Shown: piece after piece, positions 7,388-13,604 of the stretch
How the letters are laid out: each line of letters begins with the position of its first letter
Numbering within the stretch: the first letter of the stretch is position 1
NCBI GenBank assembly: GCA_900556865.1
Contig: USQS01000012.1
Location: 1-15,025 of the forward strand
Length of the DNA: 15,025 nucleotides
From: an uncultured Clostridium sp.
GTDB lineage: Bacteria > Bacillota > Clostridia > TANB77 > CAG-508
Direction of reading: 5' to 3'
Translations under genes and position numbers: made by a program
Notes under the pieces: model-generated
Seen by the model: the letters and a program-made list of their open reading frames with translations, nothing else
What the model was told of the DNA's origin: nothing
The model's database searches: none

Positions 7388-7507
7388 TTAGTCTTTTTTT
7401 ATAAGAGATTTAGGCATTTTAGGTTGGTGTAACACCCATAGAAAGTGGCATGCTGTATTAGTAGATTTTGCGTATTTTTCTGCAATTCTAGCTAAAAATT
7501 TTAACAT
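7388..7507 (-). CDS. agrD: AgrD-like cyclic autoinducer peptide precursor
   Basis: This 39-residue ORF starts at an ATG with GGGAGG (7516-7521) 8 bases upstream and ends in TAA at 7388-7390. It has the three-part design of AgrD pheromone precursors. An amphipathic, positively charged N-terminal helix (MLKFLARIAEKYAK) anchors it to the membrane. The middle STNTACHFLWVL holds the invariant Cys20 that forms the thiolactone. The C-terminal HQPKMPKSLIKKD matches the conserved recognition tail (HQPxxPKSL in Clostridium). AgrB is expected to cut after the ring residue and cyclise it onto Cys20. In known relatives four residues lie between Cys and the HQP-type tail's first residue; here there are six (HFLWVL), so either the ring is larger or the linker longer. 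The gene lies 68 bases after agrB. Family very likely; mature peptide not determined. Confidence 0.9.
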   Translation of the reverse strand: MLKFLARIAEKYAKSTNTACHFLWVLHQPKMPKSLIKKD

Positions 7508-7530
7508 AACTAATTCCTCCCTTAATATGT

Positions 7531-7562
7531 ATTATATAAAAAAAGATTCGCCGGCCAAATTC
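7531..7562 (-). promoter_or_regulatory. Candidate agrD promoter or attenuator in agrB-agrD gap
   Basis: On the minus strand TTGGCC (7553-7558) is followed after 16 bases by a perfect TATAAT (7531-7536), 23 bases before the agrD ATG. This would give agrD a short-leader transcript of its own. The same bases can also be read as a GC-rich imperfect hairpin (7545-7562, core GCCGGC with a bulge) followed by seven T (7538-7544), resembling a weak intrinsic terminator between the genes. I cannot decide between the two readings. Either way it would change the agrD to agrB ratio. Confidence 0.4.
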
Positions 7563-7575
7563 TTTTTATTATATT

Positions 7576-8205
7576 CTATATATTCGTAATTTGCTCTTTT
7601 TCATATATTTCATAACCATATTCATTTTTTGTTAGCTTATATGCTAATCGTGTAATCATTATGCTTTGAGCTAAATTACTAAAAACTAATATATTGGAAA
7701 TTTCATTATTTTTTATTATACATGCCAATATAATTCCAATCGAAAGGAATATGTAAGATAATATTTTCTTTTGTTTTCTTTCTTTTTTTCGGAGTATAGG
7801 CACATTTACTGTATCAGCTGGTGCATATAAATAACACATAAACATTCCTAAAATCCAGACTGATAATGCAGTTATATATTTTAAAGTTTGGTTGTAAAAA
7901 ATGATATAACAAGATAGTTTGGCTATACCACAGTAAATTAAAGTTGTTGACACTATACATCCTATATGTGTTTTTAAATGAAAGCCCCCAGAAACTGCCC
8001 TATATGGTAATAAAAGTATAACTGTTAATAAAGTTAATCTAAAAACTCCTATTAAATAGGCTATTCCTAAAACAATAAAATTTTTTGGAATTTCACCTAT
8101 AATTATATGTAATCCATATTCTATAGCTTCCGCTCTTTCATCATCAACTTCAGGCATTTCTTTTCGTATTTTATTGGTTATCGACAAACAGATTTTATCT
8201 ATCAT
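7576..8205 (-). CDS. agrB: AgrB-like membrane protease, autoinducer maturation
   Basis: AgrB is an integral-membrane cysteine endopeptidase that removes the AgrD tail and closes the thiolactone ring. I place the start at the ATG 8203-8205 (209 residues) because AGGTGA (8211-8216) lies 5 bases upstream; an upstream in-frame ATG at 8221-8223 (215 residues) has no ribosome site. In that 215-residue numbering, the catalytic pair is His82 and Cys89 in RAVSGGFHLKTHIGC, with the same spacing of seven as H77/C84 of Staphylococcus aureus AgrB. SGGFH and APADTVNVPIL are further family blocks. Several hydrophobic segments follow. It stands upstream of agrD on the same strand, 68 bases apart, and faces the sensor-regulator genes. 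Its likely substrate is the adjacent AgrD peptide. Family assignment sure. Confidence 0.93.
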   Translation of the reverse strand: MIDKICLSITNKIRKEMPEVDDERAEAIEYGLHIIIGEIPKNFIVLGIAYLIGVFRLTLLTVILLLPYRAVSGGFHLKTHIGCIVSTTLIYCGIAKLSCYIIFYNQTLKYITALSVWILGMFMCYLYAPADTVNVPILRKKERKQKKILSYIFLSIGIILACIIKNNEISNILVFSNLAQSIMITRLAYKLTKNEYGYEIYEKEQITNI

Positions 8206-8210
8206 ATTTA

Positions 8211-8216
8211 TCACCT
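8211..8216 (-). promoter_or_regulatory. Shine-Dalgarno deciding the agrB start
   Basis: AGGTGA on the minus strand lies 5 bases before the ATG at 8205 and inside the longer reading frame that would start at 8223. The upstream ATG has no purine-rich site in the preceding 15 bases, so the shorter protein is favoured. Confidence 0.7.
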
Positions 8217-8242
8217 CACTCATCTTAAGTTAATTAAATTTT

Positions 8243-8271
8243 ATCATAATATTTTAATTTGTACATAGTTT
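8243..8271 (-). promoter_or_regulatory. Weak promoter upstream of agrB
   Basis: The minus strand has a good -10, TATGAT (8243-8248), 38 bases before the agrB ATG, but no recognisable -35; AAACTA sits at 17 bases (8266-8271). A promoter with good -10 and no -35 is typical of activator-dependent agr promoters. The plus strand carries ACATAGTT (8263-8270) there, resembling the CATAGTTAG repeat upstream of agrA but in the opposite orientation relative to the gene. Low confidence. Confidence 0.3.
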
Positions 8272-8355
8272 TTTTACGAAAAGCCCATATGGTTTTATGA
8301 AAATATATTTTATTCTTTTGTAAAACAATTATTAAGGTTTGTAAAAAAAGCATAC

Positions 8356-8393
8356 AAAAAAATTCCTTATTAAACTTTCTGTCTAATAAGGAA
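8356..8393 (-). terminator. Intrinsic terminator of the fmt-def operon
   Basis: On the minus strand TTCCTTATTA (8384-8393) and TAATAAGGAA (8363-8372) form a 10-base stem with an 11-base loop, followed by seven T (8356-8362). It starts about 10 bases after the def stop. This is a clear rho-independent terminator and also separates def from agrB. Confidence 0.85.
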
Positions 8394-8402
8394 ATCTTAT
8401 TT

Positions 8403-8888
8403 TTATTCTTCAGGCGTTATATATTCTAAAGTACCTGGAATAACTAAATCTATAAATACTATTCCATTTAAATGGTCTATTTCATGACAAACTGCTTGTG
8501 CTAATAAATCTTTTGCTTTTAATTTAACCTTTTTTGCTTTTCTATCATAATATTCAACAATTACCTCTGTTGGTCTTATAACCTTTCCAAATTCATTTGG
8601 AAAACTCAAACACCCTTCTTCACATTCTTTAGAACCCTTCGTTTTTAATATTTTAGGATTTATTAATACATATGGTTCCTTTCCATCTTCAACATCTATA
8701 ACTATTATTTGTTTCAACATTCCAACTTGAACAGCAGCTAGTCCAACTCCATTGTAATGATACATCGTTTCTAACATATCATCTATTAAGTTTTGATTCT
8801 TTTCTAATAATATATCACTTTCAGCAACTTCTCTTGATTTTTTTCTTAAAATTTCATCTTCCTGCTTTCTTATACTTCTTAATGCCAT
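8403..8888 (-). CDS. def: Peptide deformylase
   Basis: Def removes the formyl group from the N-terminal methionine of new proteins as they leave the ribosome. The 161-residue protein has the three metal-site motifs in order: GVGLAAVQVG (47-56), EGCLS (91-95) with metal-binding Cys93, and HEIDHLNG (135-142) with His135, His139 and catalytic Glu136. Length and motif spacing suit the type 1/bacterial class, and the active form probably uses Fe(II) or a similar divalent metal. It lies 20 bases after fmt, with its own ribosome site AGGAG just upstream of ATG 8888, and is followed by the terminator at 8356-8393. The pairing with fmt, which puts the formyl group on the initiator tRNA, is a common conserved arrangement. 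Very sure. Confidence 0.96.
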   Translation of the reverse strand: MALRSIRKQEDEILRKKSREVAESDILLEKNQNLIDDMLETMYHYNGVGLAAVQVGMLKQIIVIDVEDGKEPYVLINPKILKTKGSKECEEGCLSFPNEFGKVIRPTEVIVEYYDRKAKKVKLKAKDLLAQAVCHEIDHLNGIVFIDLVIPGTLEYITPEE

Positions 8889-8908
8889 CTTATTTTTCTC
8901 CTTTTTGC

Positions 8909-9862
8909 TTAATTTTTAAATATACTTCCTATTTTAATACTATTTCCTCTTAAAAAGTCTTCTATGCTCATTCTTTTTGCATTTTCGCCTTGAATTTCTA
9001 AAACTTTTATTATTCCATCTTTTGCTTTTATATACAATCCATTTTTACAGTTTGATAATAAAACTTCACCATTTTTTTTACTTTCATCAAAAAGATCATC
9101 TGATTTATCTAGAACATCTACTTTCCATAATTTTATTTTTTTATTTTCTAAAGTTGAATATGCACCCATTATAGGATTTAAACCTCTTACTAAATTTTTA
9201 ATTTGCTTTGCTGTTTGGTTTTCCCAATCTATGTTTGCCATTTGTTTTTGTAGCATTGGAGCCATTGTAAAATCTTTACCTTGAGGAATTCTTGGAGCTT
9301 TTTTTTGTTCTATTTGATTTAAAGTTTCTACTAAAAGCTGTCCACCTATTTTTGATAATCTATCCCAAAGTTCTCCTGTTGTTTCATTTTCTCCAATTTC
9401 AACTTCTTGTTTTAAAATCATGTCTCCTGTATCCATCCCAACATCCATATACATTGTAGTTACCCCTGTTTTTTCATCTCCATTAAGTACGGCCCATTGG
9501 ATTGGAGCTGCGCCTCTATATTTTGGAAGAAGTGAAGCATGTACATTTATACAGCCCAATTTTGGAATTTCTAAAATCTCTTTTGGTAAAATTTTACCGT
9601 AAGCTACAACGCATATTACATCTGGATTTAAAGCTTTAATTTCTTCTATAAATTCATTATTATTTTTAACTTTTATTGGTTGATATATTTTTAAATTATT
9701 TTCTAAAGCAAATTGTTTTACAGGTGAAGCAATAACTTTCATTCCTCTTCCTTTTGGTTTATCTGTGTTTGTAACTACAGCTATAATTTCATGACCTGCA
9801 TTATATAAATCTTGTAATGCTTGTTTTGCAAAATCTGGTGTTCCCATAAAAATAATTCTCAT
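8909..9862 (-). CDS. fmt: Methionyl-tRNA formyltransferase
   Basis: Fmt transfers the formyl group from 10-formyl-tetrahydrofolate to Met-tRNAfMet for translation initiation. The 317-residue length is typical. MRIIFMGTPDFA opens the N-terminal formyltransferase fold. The folate site HASLLPKYRGAAPIQWA (108-124) follows, with the catalytic residues expected to be Asn106, His108 and Asp144 in VGMDTGDMIL, equivalent to N108, H110 and D146 of the Escherichia coli enzyme. The C-terminal part (about 205-310) is the tRNA-binding barrel. Its ATG has AGAGAGG upstream. It is first in the fmt-def pair, 20 bases before def. Very sure. Confidence 0.97.
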   Translation of the reverse strand: MRIIFMGTPDFAKQALQDLYNAGHEIIAVVTNTDKPKGRGMKVIASPVKQFALENNLKIYQPIKVKNNNEFIEEIKALNPDVICVVAYGKILPKEILEIPKLGCINVHASLLPKYRGAAPIQWAVLNGDEKTGVTTMYMDVGMDTGDMILKQEVEIGENETTGELWDRLSKIGGQLLVETLNQIEQKKAPRIPQGKDFTMAPMLQKQMANIDWENQTAKQIKNLVRGLNPIMGAYSTLENKKIKLWKVDVLDKSDDLFDESKKNGEVLLSNCKNGLYIKAKDGIIKVLEIQGENAKRMSIEDFLRGNSIKIGSIFKN

Positions 9863-9957
9863 AACTTAATCCTCTCTTTAAAACTCATGAATATTCTAAA
9901 ATTTTTATAAAATAAATTTTTAATTCTGTTCCTAAATTCTACTTAACTAATACTAAT

Positions 9958-9986
9958 ATTTTACTATATAACCCTTTAAAAATCAA
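9958..9986 (-). promoter_or_regulatory. Promoter of the fmt-def operon
   Basis: On the minus strand TTGATT (9981-9986) and TAAAAT (9958-9963) are 17 bases apart, placing the transcript start near 9951, about 90 bases before the fmt ATG. The -35 matches consensus at 4 of 6 and the -10 at 5 of 6 positions. The rest of the 183-base gap (9863-10045) holds nothing else I recognise, and no clear terminator follows tag. Confidence 0.55.
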
Positions 9987-10045
9987 GTATCAGAGTGATA
10001 AAAGAATAAATCAAAAAACATTTTACTTTATAACGATTTCAATAA

Positions 10046-10591
10046 TTATTGTATTTTTTTATACATAAAGCATTCTTTGTCGTGAGAATAAATAATTCCT
10101 ATTGCTTGCAAATAAGAATATATAATAGTACTTCCAACAAATTTCATCCCCCTTTTTTGTAAATCCTTTGATAAATCATCTGATAATTGATTGGTGGCTT
10201 TACCTATTTCATAAATAATTACATCATTAGTAAAAGTTTTTAAATAGTTATAGAATGTGCCATATTCATTTTGTATTTTCTTAAATATTTTACTATTATT
10301 TATGGTAGCATTTACTTTTAGTTTATTTCTTATAATTTTTTCATTTTTCAATAACTCTTGTACTTTTTCATCATTGTAATTACATATTTTTTCTAAATCA
10401 AAATTATCAAAAGCTTTTCTAAAATCTTCTCTTTTATTTAACACACATTCCCAAGATAATCCAGCTTGAAATGACTCTAATATTAGCATTTCAAATAAAT
10501 ATTTATCATTAAAATTAGTTTTACCCCATTCATTATCATGATATTCTACATATTTTGGATTTTTTAAATTACACCATTTACACCTTGTCAT
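10046..10591 (-). CDS. tag: DNA-3-methyladenine glycosylase I
   Basis: Tag removes 3-methyladenine from alkylated DNA in base-excision repair. The 181-residue protein starts MTRCKWCNLK and has the zinc-site residues Cys4, His18 (YHDNEWG), His170 and Cys174 (SHDKECF), in the same pattern as Escherichia coli Tag (C4, H17, H175, C179). The catalytic Glu39 lies in ILESFQAGLSW (37-47). KFVGSTIIYSYLQAIGI near the C-terminus is a strong family block. It follows the Nudix gene by 38 bases on the same strand, with AAAGAGG about 8 bases before its ATG, so co-transcription is likely. No terminator is visible after it. Very sure. Confidence 0.96.
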   Translation of the reverse strand: MTRCKWCNLKNPKYVEYHDNEWGKTNFNDKYLFEMLILESFQAGLSWECVLNKREDFRKAFDNFDLEKICNYNDEKVQELLKNEKIIRNKLKVNATINNSKIFKKIQNEYGTFYNYLKTFTNDVIIYEIGKATNQLSDDLSKDLQKRGMKFVGSTIIYSYLQAIGIIYSHDKECFMYKKIQ

Positions 10592-10629
10592 AATACAGTA
10601 CCTCTTTTAGTAATAAAATACTTATTAAA

Positions 10630-11094
10630 TTATTTATTAATTTTATGAACTGGAAATTTTTTTTCTTTCAAAACTCCTTTAAGTGCTTCAGGTAGCAATC
10701 TATATTCATCAATTTTTGCAATATCTAACCATTCATATTGTAAATAATCTTTTCCTTCCCTATTTTTCAAAGTATAGTCTATTTTTTTATCTTCCTCGTC
10801 CACAAATTCTCCTTTATGTATGAATAAAATTTCATGATACTTTGCTTCTTCTCCTTCAAAAAAATTTTCTATTGTTGCTACATACCCTGTTACTTTAATA
10901 CTTTTTCCTAGTTCTTCCATTATTTCCCTTTTAACTGTTGTTTCAGAATCTTCACCTATTTCGACTCTTCCTCCAATAATAGCATAATGGTCTGAATTCA
11001 AATTTCTATGTGCCAATATTTTTCCATTATGTTCAATTACTACACCTGCTCTTATATTTAATCTATAATCTTCTACATCTATAGTTAAATCCAT
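10630..11094 (-). CDS. Nudix hydrolase family protein
   Basis: Nudix enzymes split nucleoside diphosphates linked to another moiety, and often clean up oxidised or excess nucleotides. This 154-residue protein carries an almost perfect Nudix box between Gly42 and Gly63: GGRVEIGE (41-48), a seven-residue stretch, then REIMEELG (56-63). The final hydrophobic position is Lys64, a mild departure. The core starts after RAGVVIEHNGKILAHR (15-30). The substrate cannot be read from sequence, and the protein is too general to call MutT. It lies 23 bases after the histidine phosphatase gene and 38 before tag on the same strand. A role in nucleotide-pool cleaning beside a DNA-repair gene is plausible but inferred. 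Confidence 0.9.
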   Translation of the reverse strand: MDLTIDVEDYRLNIRAGVVIEHNGKILAHRNLNSDHYAIIGGRVEIGEDSETTVKREIMEELGKSIKVTGYVATIENFFEGEEAKYHEILFIHKGEFVDEEDKKIDYTLKNREGKDYLQYEWLDIAKIDEYRLLPEALKGVLKEKKFPVHKINK

Positions 11095-11117
11095 TTTTAT
11101 AATTTCTCCTTTCTAAA

Positions 11118-11789
11118 TTATTTATTAAAATCGTCAAACTCTAAATCATCAAACTCAATATTCTCAATATTTTCCACTTCATTTTCTTCATTTAAAGTTA
11201 CTTTAAATACTTCTGGAGAATTAATTCTTTTGTTAAATATTATTTTTCCTTTAAAACTTAAAGCAAAGTTATATTTTGCTGTCACTTTTTCAATTTTGCA
11301 CCACTTTAACAAAAGAAATGTTATTGCATAACCATGCGAAAATATTGCAATTCTTTTTCCCTTATTTTTTTGGATAACTTCTTCAAAAGCCTCATACATT
11401 CTGTTTCTAACTTCTAACTGGCTTTCACCACCAACAGTTTTATAGTTTTCATCTTCATATTGTCTTACACGCCAATCTGGAACTTCTTTTTCATTTGGTA
11501 TGCCAACTCTTTTTTCATCAAACCTTTCATCTATATTTACCTTTAAATTTTGTTTTTCTAACATATATTTTGCCGTTTGCAAAGTTCTTACACAATTACT
11601 TGTATATACAACATCAATATTTTGTAATTCCTGTTCATTACTTAATATATCGGCCCTTTTTTCTCCCGTAACACTTAATACAATTTTTTCACTTTTTATT
11701 AATTCACTTTGGCTTGTTTTATAGCTTTCTATCATTTCTGTATTGTTAAATCTTACTGAATGTCTTATTAAATATACTACCGTTTTCAT
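11118..11789 (-). CDS. Histidine phosphatase (phosphoglycerate mutase-like) family protein
   Basis: The protein is a branch-1 type histidine phosphatase: LIRH (7-10) gives the phospho-acceptor His10, VRTLQTA holds Arg68, GGES has Glu122 and FSHGYA the second catalytic His152. I start at ATG 11787-11789 (223 residues) because AAGGAGAG (11792-11799) is at proper distance; the longer frame from 11807 (229 residues) begins inside that ribosome site. The C-terminal tail is very acidic (EFDDLEFDDF). The family includes mutases, acid phosphatases and signal-type phosphatases, so the substrate is unknown. It is the first of three co-directional genes with the Nudix and tag genes. The weak TTGCAA-17-TTAATG pair is the only promoter candidate upstream. 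Confidence 0.88.
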   Translation of the reverse strand: MKTVVYLIRHSVRFNNTEMIESYKTSQSELIKSEKIVLSVTGEKRADILSNEQELQNIDVVYTSNCVRTLQTAKYMLEKQNLKVNIDERFDEKRVGIPNEKEVPDWRVRQYEDENYKTVGGESQLEVRNRMYEAFEEVIQKNKGKRIAIFSHGYAITFLLLKWCKIEKVTAKYNFALSFKGKIIFNKRINSPEVFKVTLNEENEVENIENIEFDDLEFDDFNK

Positions 11790-11791
11790 AA

Positions 11792-11799
11792 CTCTCCTT
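11792..11799 (-). promoter_or_regulatory. Shine-Dalgarno deciding the histidine phosphatase start
   Basis: The minus strand reads AAGGAGAG two bases before the ATG at 11787-11789, within a wider AAGGAAGGAGAGTT run. The in-frame ATG at 11807 lies upstream of and overlaps this site, so it is less likely to be the start. The LIRH motif then begins at residue 7. Confidence 0.65.
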
Positions 11800-11809
11800 C
11801 CTTTCACAT

Positions 11810-11829
11810 AAAATTAAATATTTAATTTT
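11810..11829. repeat. Perfect 20-base AT palindrome upstream of the phosphatase operon
   Basis: AAAATTAAATATTTAATTTT at 11810-11829 is its own reverse complement. It contains no G or C and lies about 20 bases before the ribosome site of the histidine phosphatase gene. In such AT-rich DNA chance palindromes are frequent, but the location would suit an operator. The remaining bases 11808-11895 hold no gene. Confidence 0.4.
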
Positions 11830-11895
11830 TGATATTCTTTTGGTCCTATTTTCATTAAAACAAAATATAAAATTGTTGCAATTATATATACCTAT

Positions 11896-12372
11896 CTAAT
11901 CTTCTGCAATAAAATTTTCTACATTAGAAGATGTTTGTATTGAAACACATAAAAAATATGTGTTATTATCTCCGCTGGTTAAATCTTTGCTCGCTTGAAC
12001 TTTCGTTTCATCTTTTTCCACATATATCCACGAATCTGGAAGAGTTGATTTATCTTTTGTCCATCCATATTTTATTGAATTAATATTATTATTTATATTT
12101 TTTATTTCAAATTCTTGTACTATTTTAGAATCATTTTTCGTTTTTCCTGAAAATGTTACTTCTAAACTTCTACTTGCAAGATTTTCGTAAATTTCGCCTT
12201 CTTTTCCAATATTTTTTTCATAGTTTGACTTTACTTGTTTATATTCTTGATTTATTGCTCTTTCTTTATTATTTAAATACATTTGCACACATGTTACTGA
12301 TGCTATAAAAAAAATACAAGAAGCTAATACAAATAATGTGATTGAACCTTTTTCACTTTTGAAATTAAACAT
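11896..12372 (-). CDS. Unrecognised membrane-anchored protein, KGSITLFVLA N-terminus
   Basis: I do not recognise this 158-residue protein. Residues 1-10 (MFNFKSEKGS) are polar and positive, 11-31 form one hydrophobic segment (ITLFVLASCIFFIASV...), and 33-66 (NNKERAINQEYKQ...) look like a charged coiled-coil stalk. The C-terminal ~90 residues look like an outside beta-rich domain, with alternating patterns and SIKYGWTKDKS plus DSWIYV. The Y-x-W ... W spacing is reminiscent of Ig-like surface domains of Clostridia; this is weak inference. The KGSITLF start superficially resembles a prepilin KG-site, but the position +5 Glu of type IV pilins is absent. It has AAGGGAG upstream of its ATG and an own promoter (12408-12436), so it is not simply a uvrA operon member. 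Confidence 0.8.
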   Translation of the reverse strand: MFNFKSEKGSITLFVLASCIFFIASVTCVQMYLNNKERAINQEYKQVKSNYEKNIGKEGEIYENLASRSLEVTFSGKTKNDSKIVQEFEIKNINNNINSIKYGWTKDKSTLPDSWIYVEKDETKVQASKDLTSGDNNTYFLCVSIQTSSNVENFIAED

Positions 12373-12407
12373 AATAAAATATTCTCCCTTATAAATAATT
12401 TAATTAC

Positions 12408-12436
12408 ATTTTATCAATAATTTAAAAAAATAGCAA
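12408..12436 (-). promoter_or_regulatory. Promoter of the unrecognised membrane protein gene, inside the uvrA terminator
   Basis: TTGCTA (12431-12436) is followed after 17 bases by TAAAAT (12408-12413) on the minus strand. The -35 falls in the second arm of the uvrA terminator hairpin and the spacer covers its T run. The start point would lie near 12400, about 28 bases before the ATG. The overlap is compact but common in dense genomes. Confidence 0.5.
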
Positions 12437-12454
12437 GATAAATCTTACTATTTT
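12424..12454 (-). terminator. Intrinsic terminator after uvrA
   Basis: On the minus strand AATAGTAAGA (12443-12452) pairs with TCTTGCTATT (12429-12438), one pair being T-G, with a 4-base loop. It is followed by a run of T (12424-12430). It begins at the uvrA stop codon (12453-12455). A clear rho-independent terminator. Confidence 0.85.
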
Positions 12455-13604
12455 AACATAAATATTTTTTTAGGAATTTGCCCGTATAACTTCTTTCATT
12501 TTTTACTATTTGTTCTGGTGTTCCAACAGCTATAACTTCTCCTCCTTTTTCTCCACCTTCTGGCCCTAAATCTATTATGTGGTCACAAGTTTTTATTAAA
12601 TCTAAATTATGTTCTATTACAATTATTGTATTTCCTGTATCTACTAAACGTTGTAAAATGTCTACCAATTTATGTACATCTGCAATATGTAATCCAGTTG
12701 TTGGTTCATCTAAAATATAAAGAGTTTTTCCTGTTGCTCTTTTTGAAAGTTCTGTTGCAAGCTTAACACGTTGTGCTTCTCCTCCTGATAGTGTTGTTGA
12801 AGATTGTCCTAATTTTATATATCCTAGACCAACATCATTTAAAGTTTGAATTTTGTTTTTTATTTTTGGAATTTTATCAAAAAAAGTTAAAGCCTCTTCT
12901 ACCGTCATTTCTAAAATATCTGATATATTTTTTCCTTTGAATTTTATTTCTAAAGTTTCATGATTATATCTTTTACCTTTACACACATCACATGGTACAT
13001 AAACATCTGGTAAAAAATGCATTTCTATTTTATGAACTCCATCTCCCTGGCAACTCTCGCACCTACCTCCTGCAACATTGAAACTAAATCTTCCTTTTTG
13101 ATATCCTCTTAATTTTGCCTCATTTGTTTCAGCAAAAATATCTCTTATGTCATCAAACACACCAGTATATGTAGCCGGGTTACTTCTTGGTGTTCTACCT
13201 ATTGGTGATTGGTCAATATTAATTATTTTATCTATATTTTGAACTCCTTTAATTTCTTTACATTTTCCTGGTTTTTCACTTGATTTATTAATCTCTTGTG
13301 CAATTTTTTTGTATAATATTTCATTTACAAGTGTTGACTTTCCAGAACCGGAAACTCCAGTAACACACGTAAATACTCCTAGTGGGAATTTTACATCTAT
13401 ATTTTTCAAATTATGTTCTGTTGCACCTTTTACTTCAATACATTTTCCTTTAACAACTTTTCTTCTATTTTTAGGAACTTCTATTTTTAATCTTCCACTT
13501 AAATATTTTCCCGTAATAGAATTTTCCACTTTTTTAACTTCTTCTGCTGTTCCGTTGTGCCATAACGTTTCCACCATGAATACCTGCCCCAGGACCAATA
13601 TCAA
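12453..13604 (-). CDS. uvrA: UvrA, C-terminal part after the frameshift
   Basis: This open frame holds the second half of UvrA, the damage-sensing ATPase subunit of UvrABC nucleotide-excision repair. The frame is open from a TTG at 13604, but true UvrA sequence begins at GTAEEVKKVE, about 13553; the first ~17 codons are out of frame and no ribosome site precedes them. Visible parts are Walker A GVSGSGKST (83-91), a zinc-finger block (CESCQGDG then CDVCKGKRYN), the ABC signature TTLSGGEAQRVKLATE and Walker B LYILDEPTTGLH. The end FLKKYLC is followed by the terminator at 12424-12454. All ATPase-II motifs look intact, which suggests the gene was recently functional or that the break is an artefact. 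Confidence 0.85.
   Translation of the reverse strand: MILVLGQVFMVETLWHNGTAEEVKKVENSITGKYLSGRLKIEVPKNRRKVVKGKCIEVKGATEHNLKNIDVKFPLGVFTCVTGVSGSGKSTLVNEILYKKIAQEINKSSEKPGKCKEIKGVQNIDKIINIDQSPIGRTPRSNPATYTGVFDDIRDIFAETNEAKLRGYQKGRFSFNVAGGRCESCQGDGVHKIEMHFLPDVYVPCDVCKGKRYNHETLEIKFKGKNISDILEMTVEEALTFFDKIPKIKNKIQTLNDVGLGYIKLGQSSTTLSGGEAQRVKLATELSKRATGKTLYILDEPTTGLHIADVHKLVDILQRLVDTGNTIIVIEHNLDLIKTCDHIIDLGPEGGEKGGEVIAVGTPEQIVKNERSYTGKFLKKYLC

Noticed and set aside
11814..11855. Thirteen-codon minus-strand ORF (MKIGPKEYQKLNI)
   Set aside because: No ribosome site before its ATG and too short to judge; could be a degraded fragment or chance.
11896..12372. Type IV pilin or prepilin-like identity for the unknown membrane protein
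   Set aside because: KGSITLF resembles a prepilin cleavage site, but the conserved Glu at +5 is absent and no pilus genes lie nearby.
13534..13604. Programmed frameshift joining the two uvrA frames
   Set aside because: The region CAACGGAAC lacks a slippery run or stimulatory hairpin that I can see, and UvrA is not known to need frameshifting.
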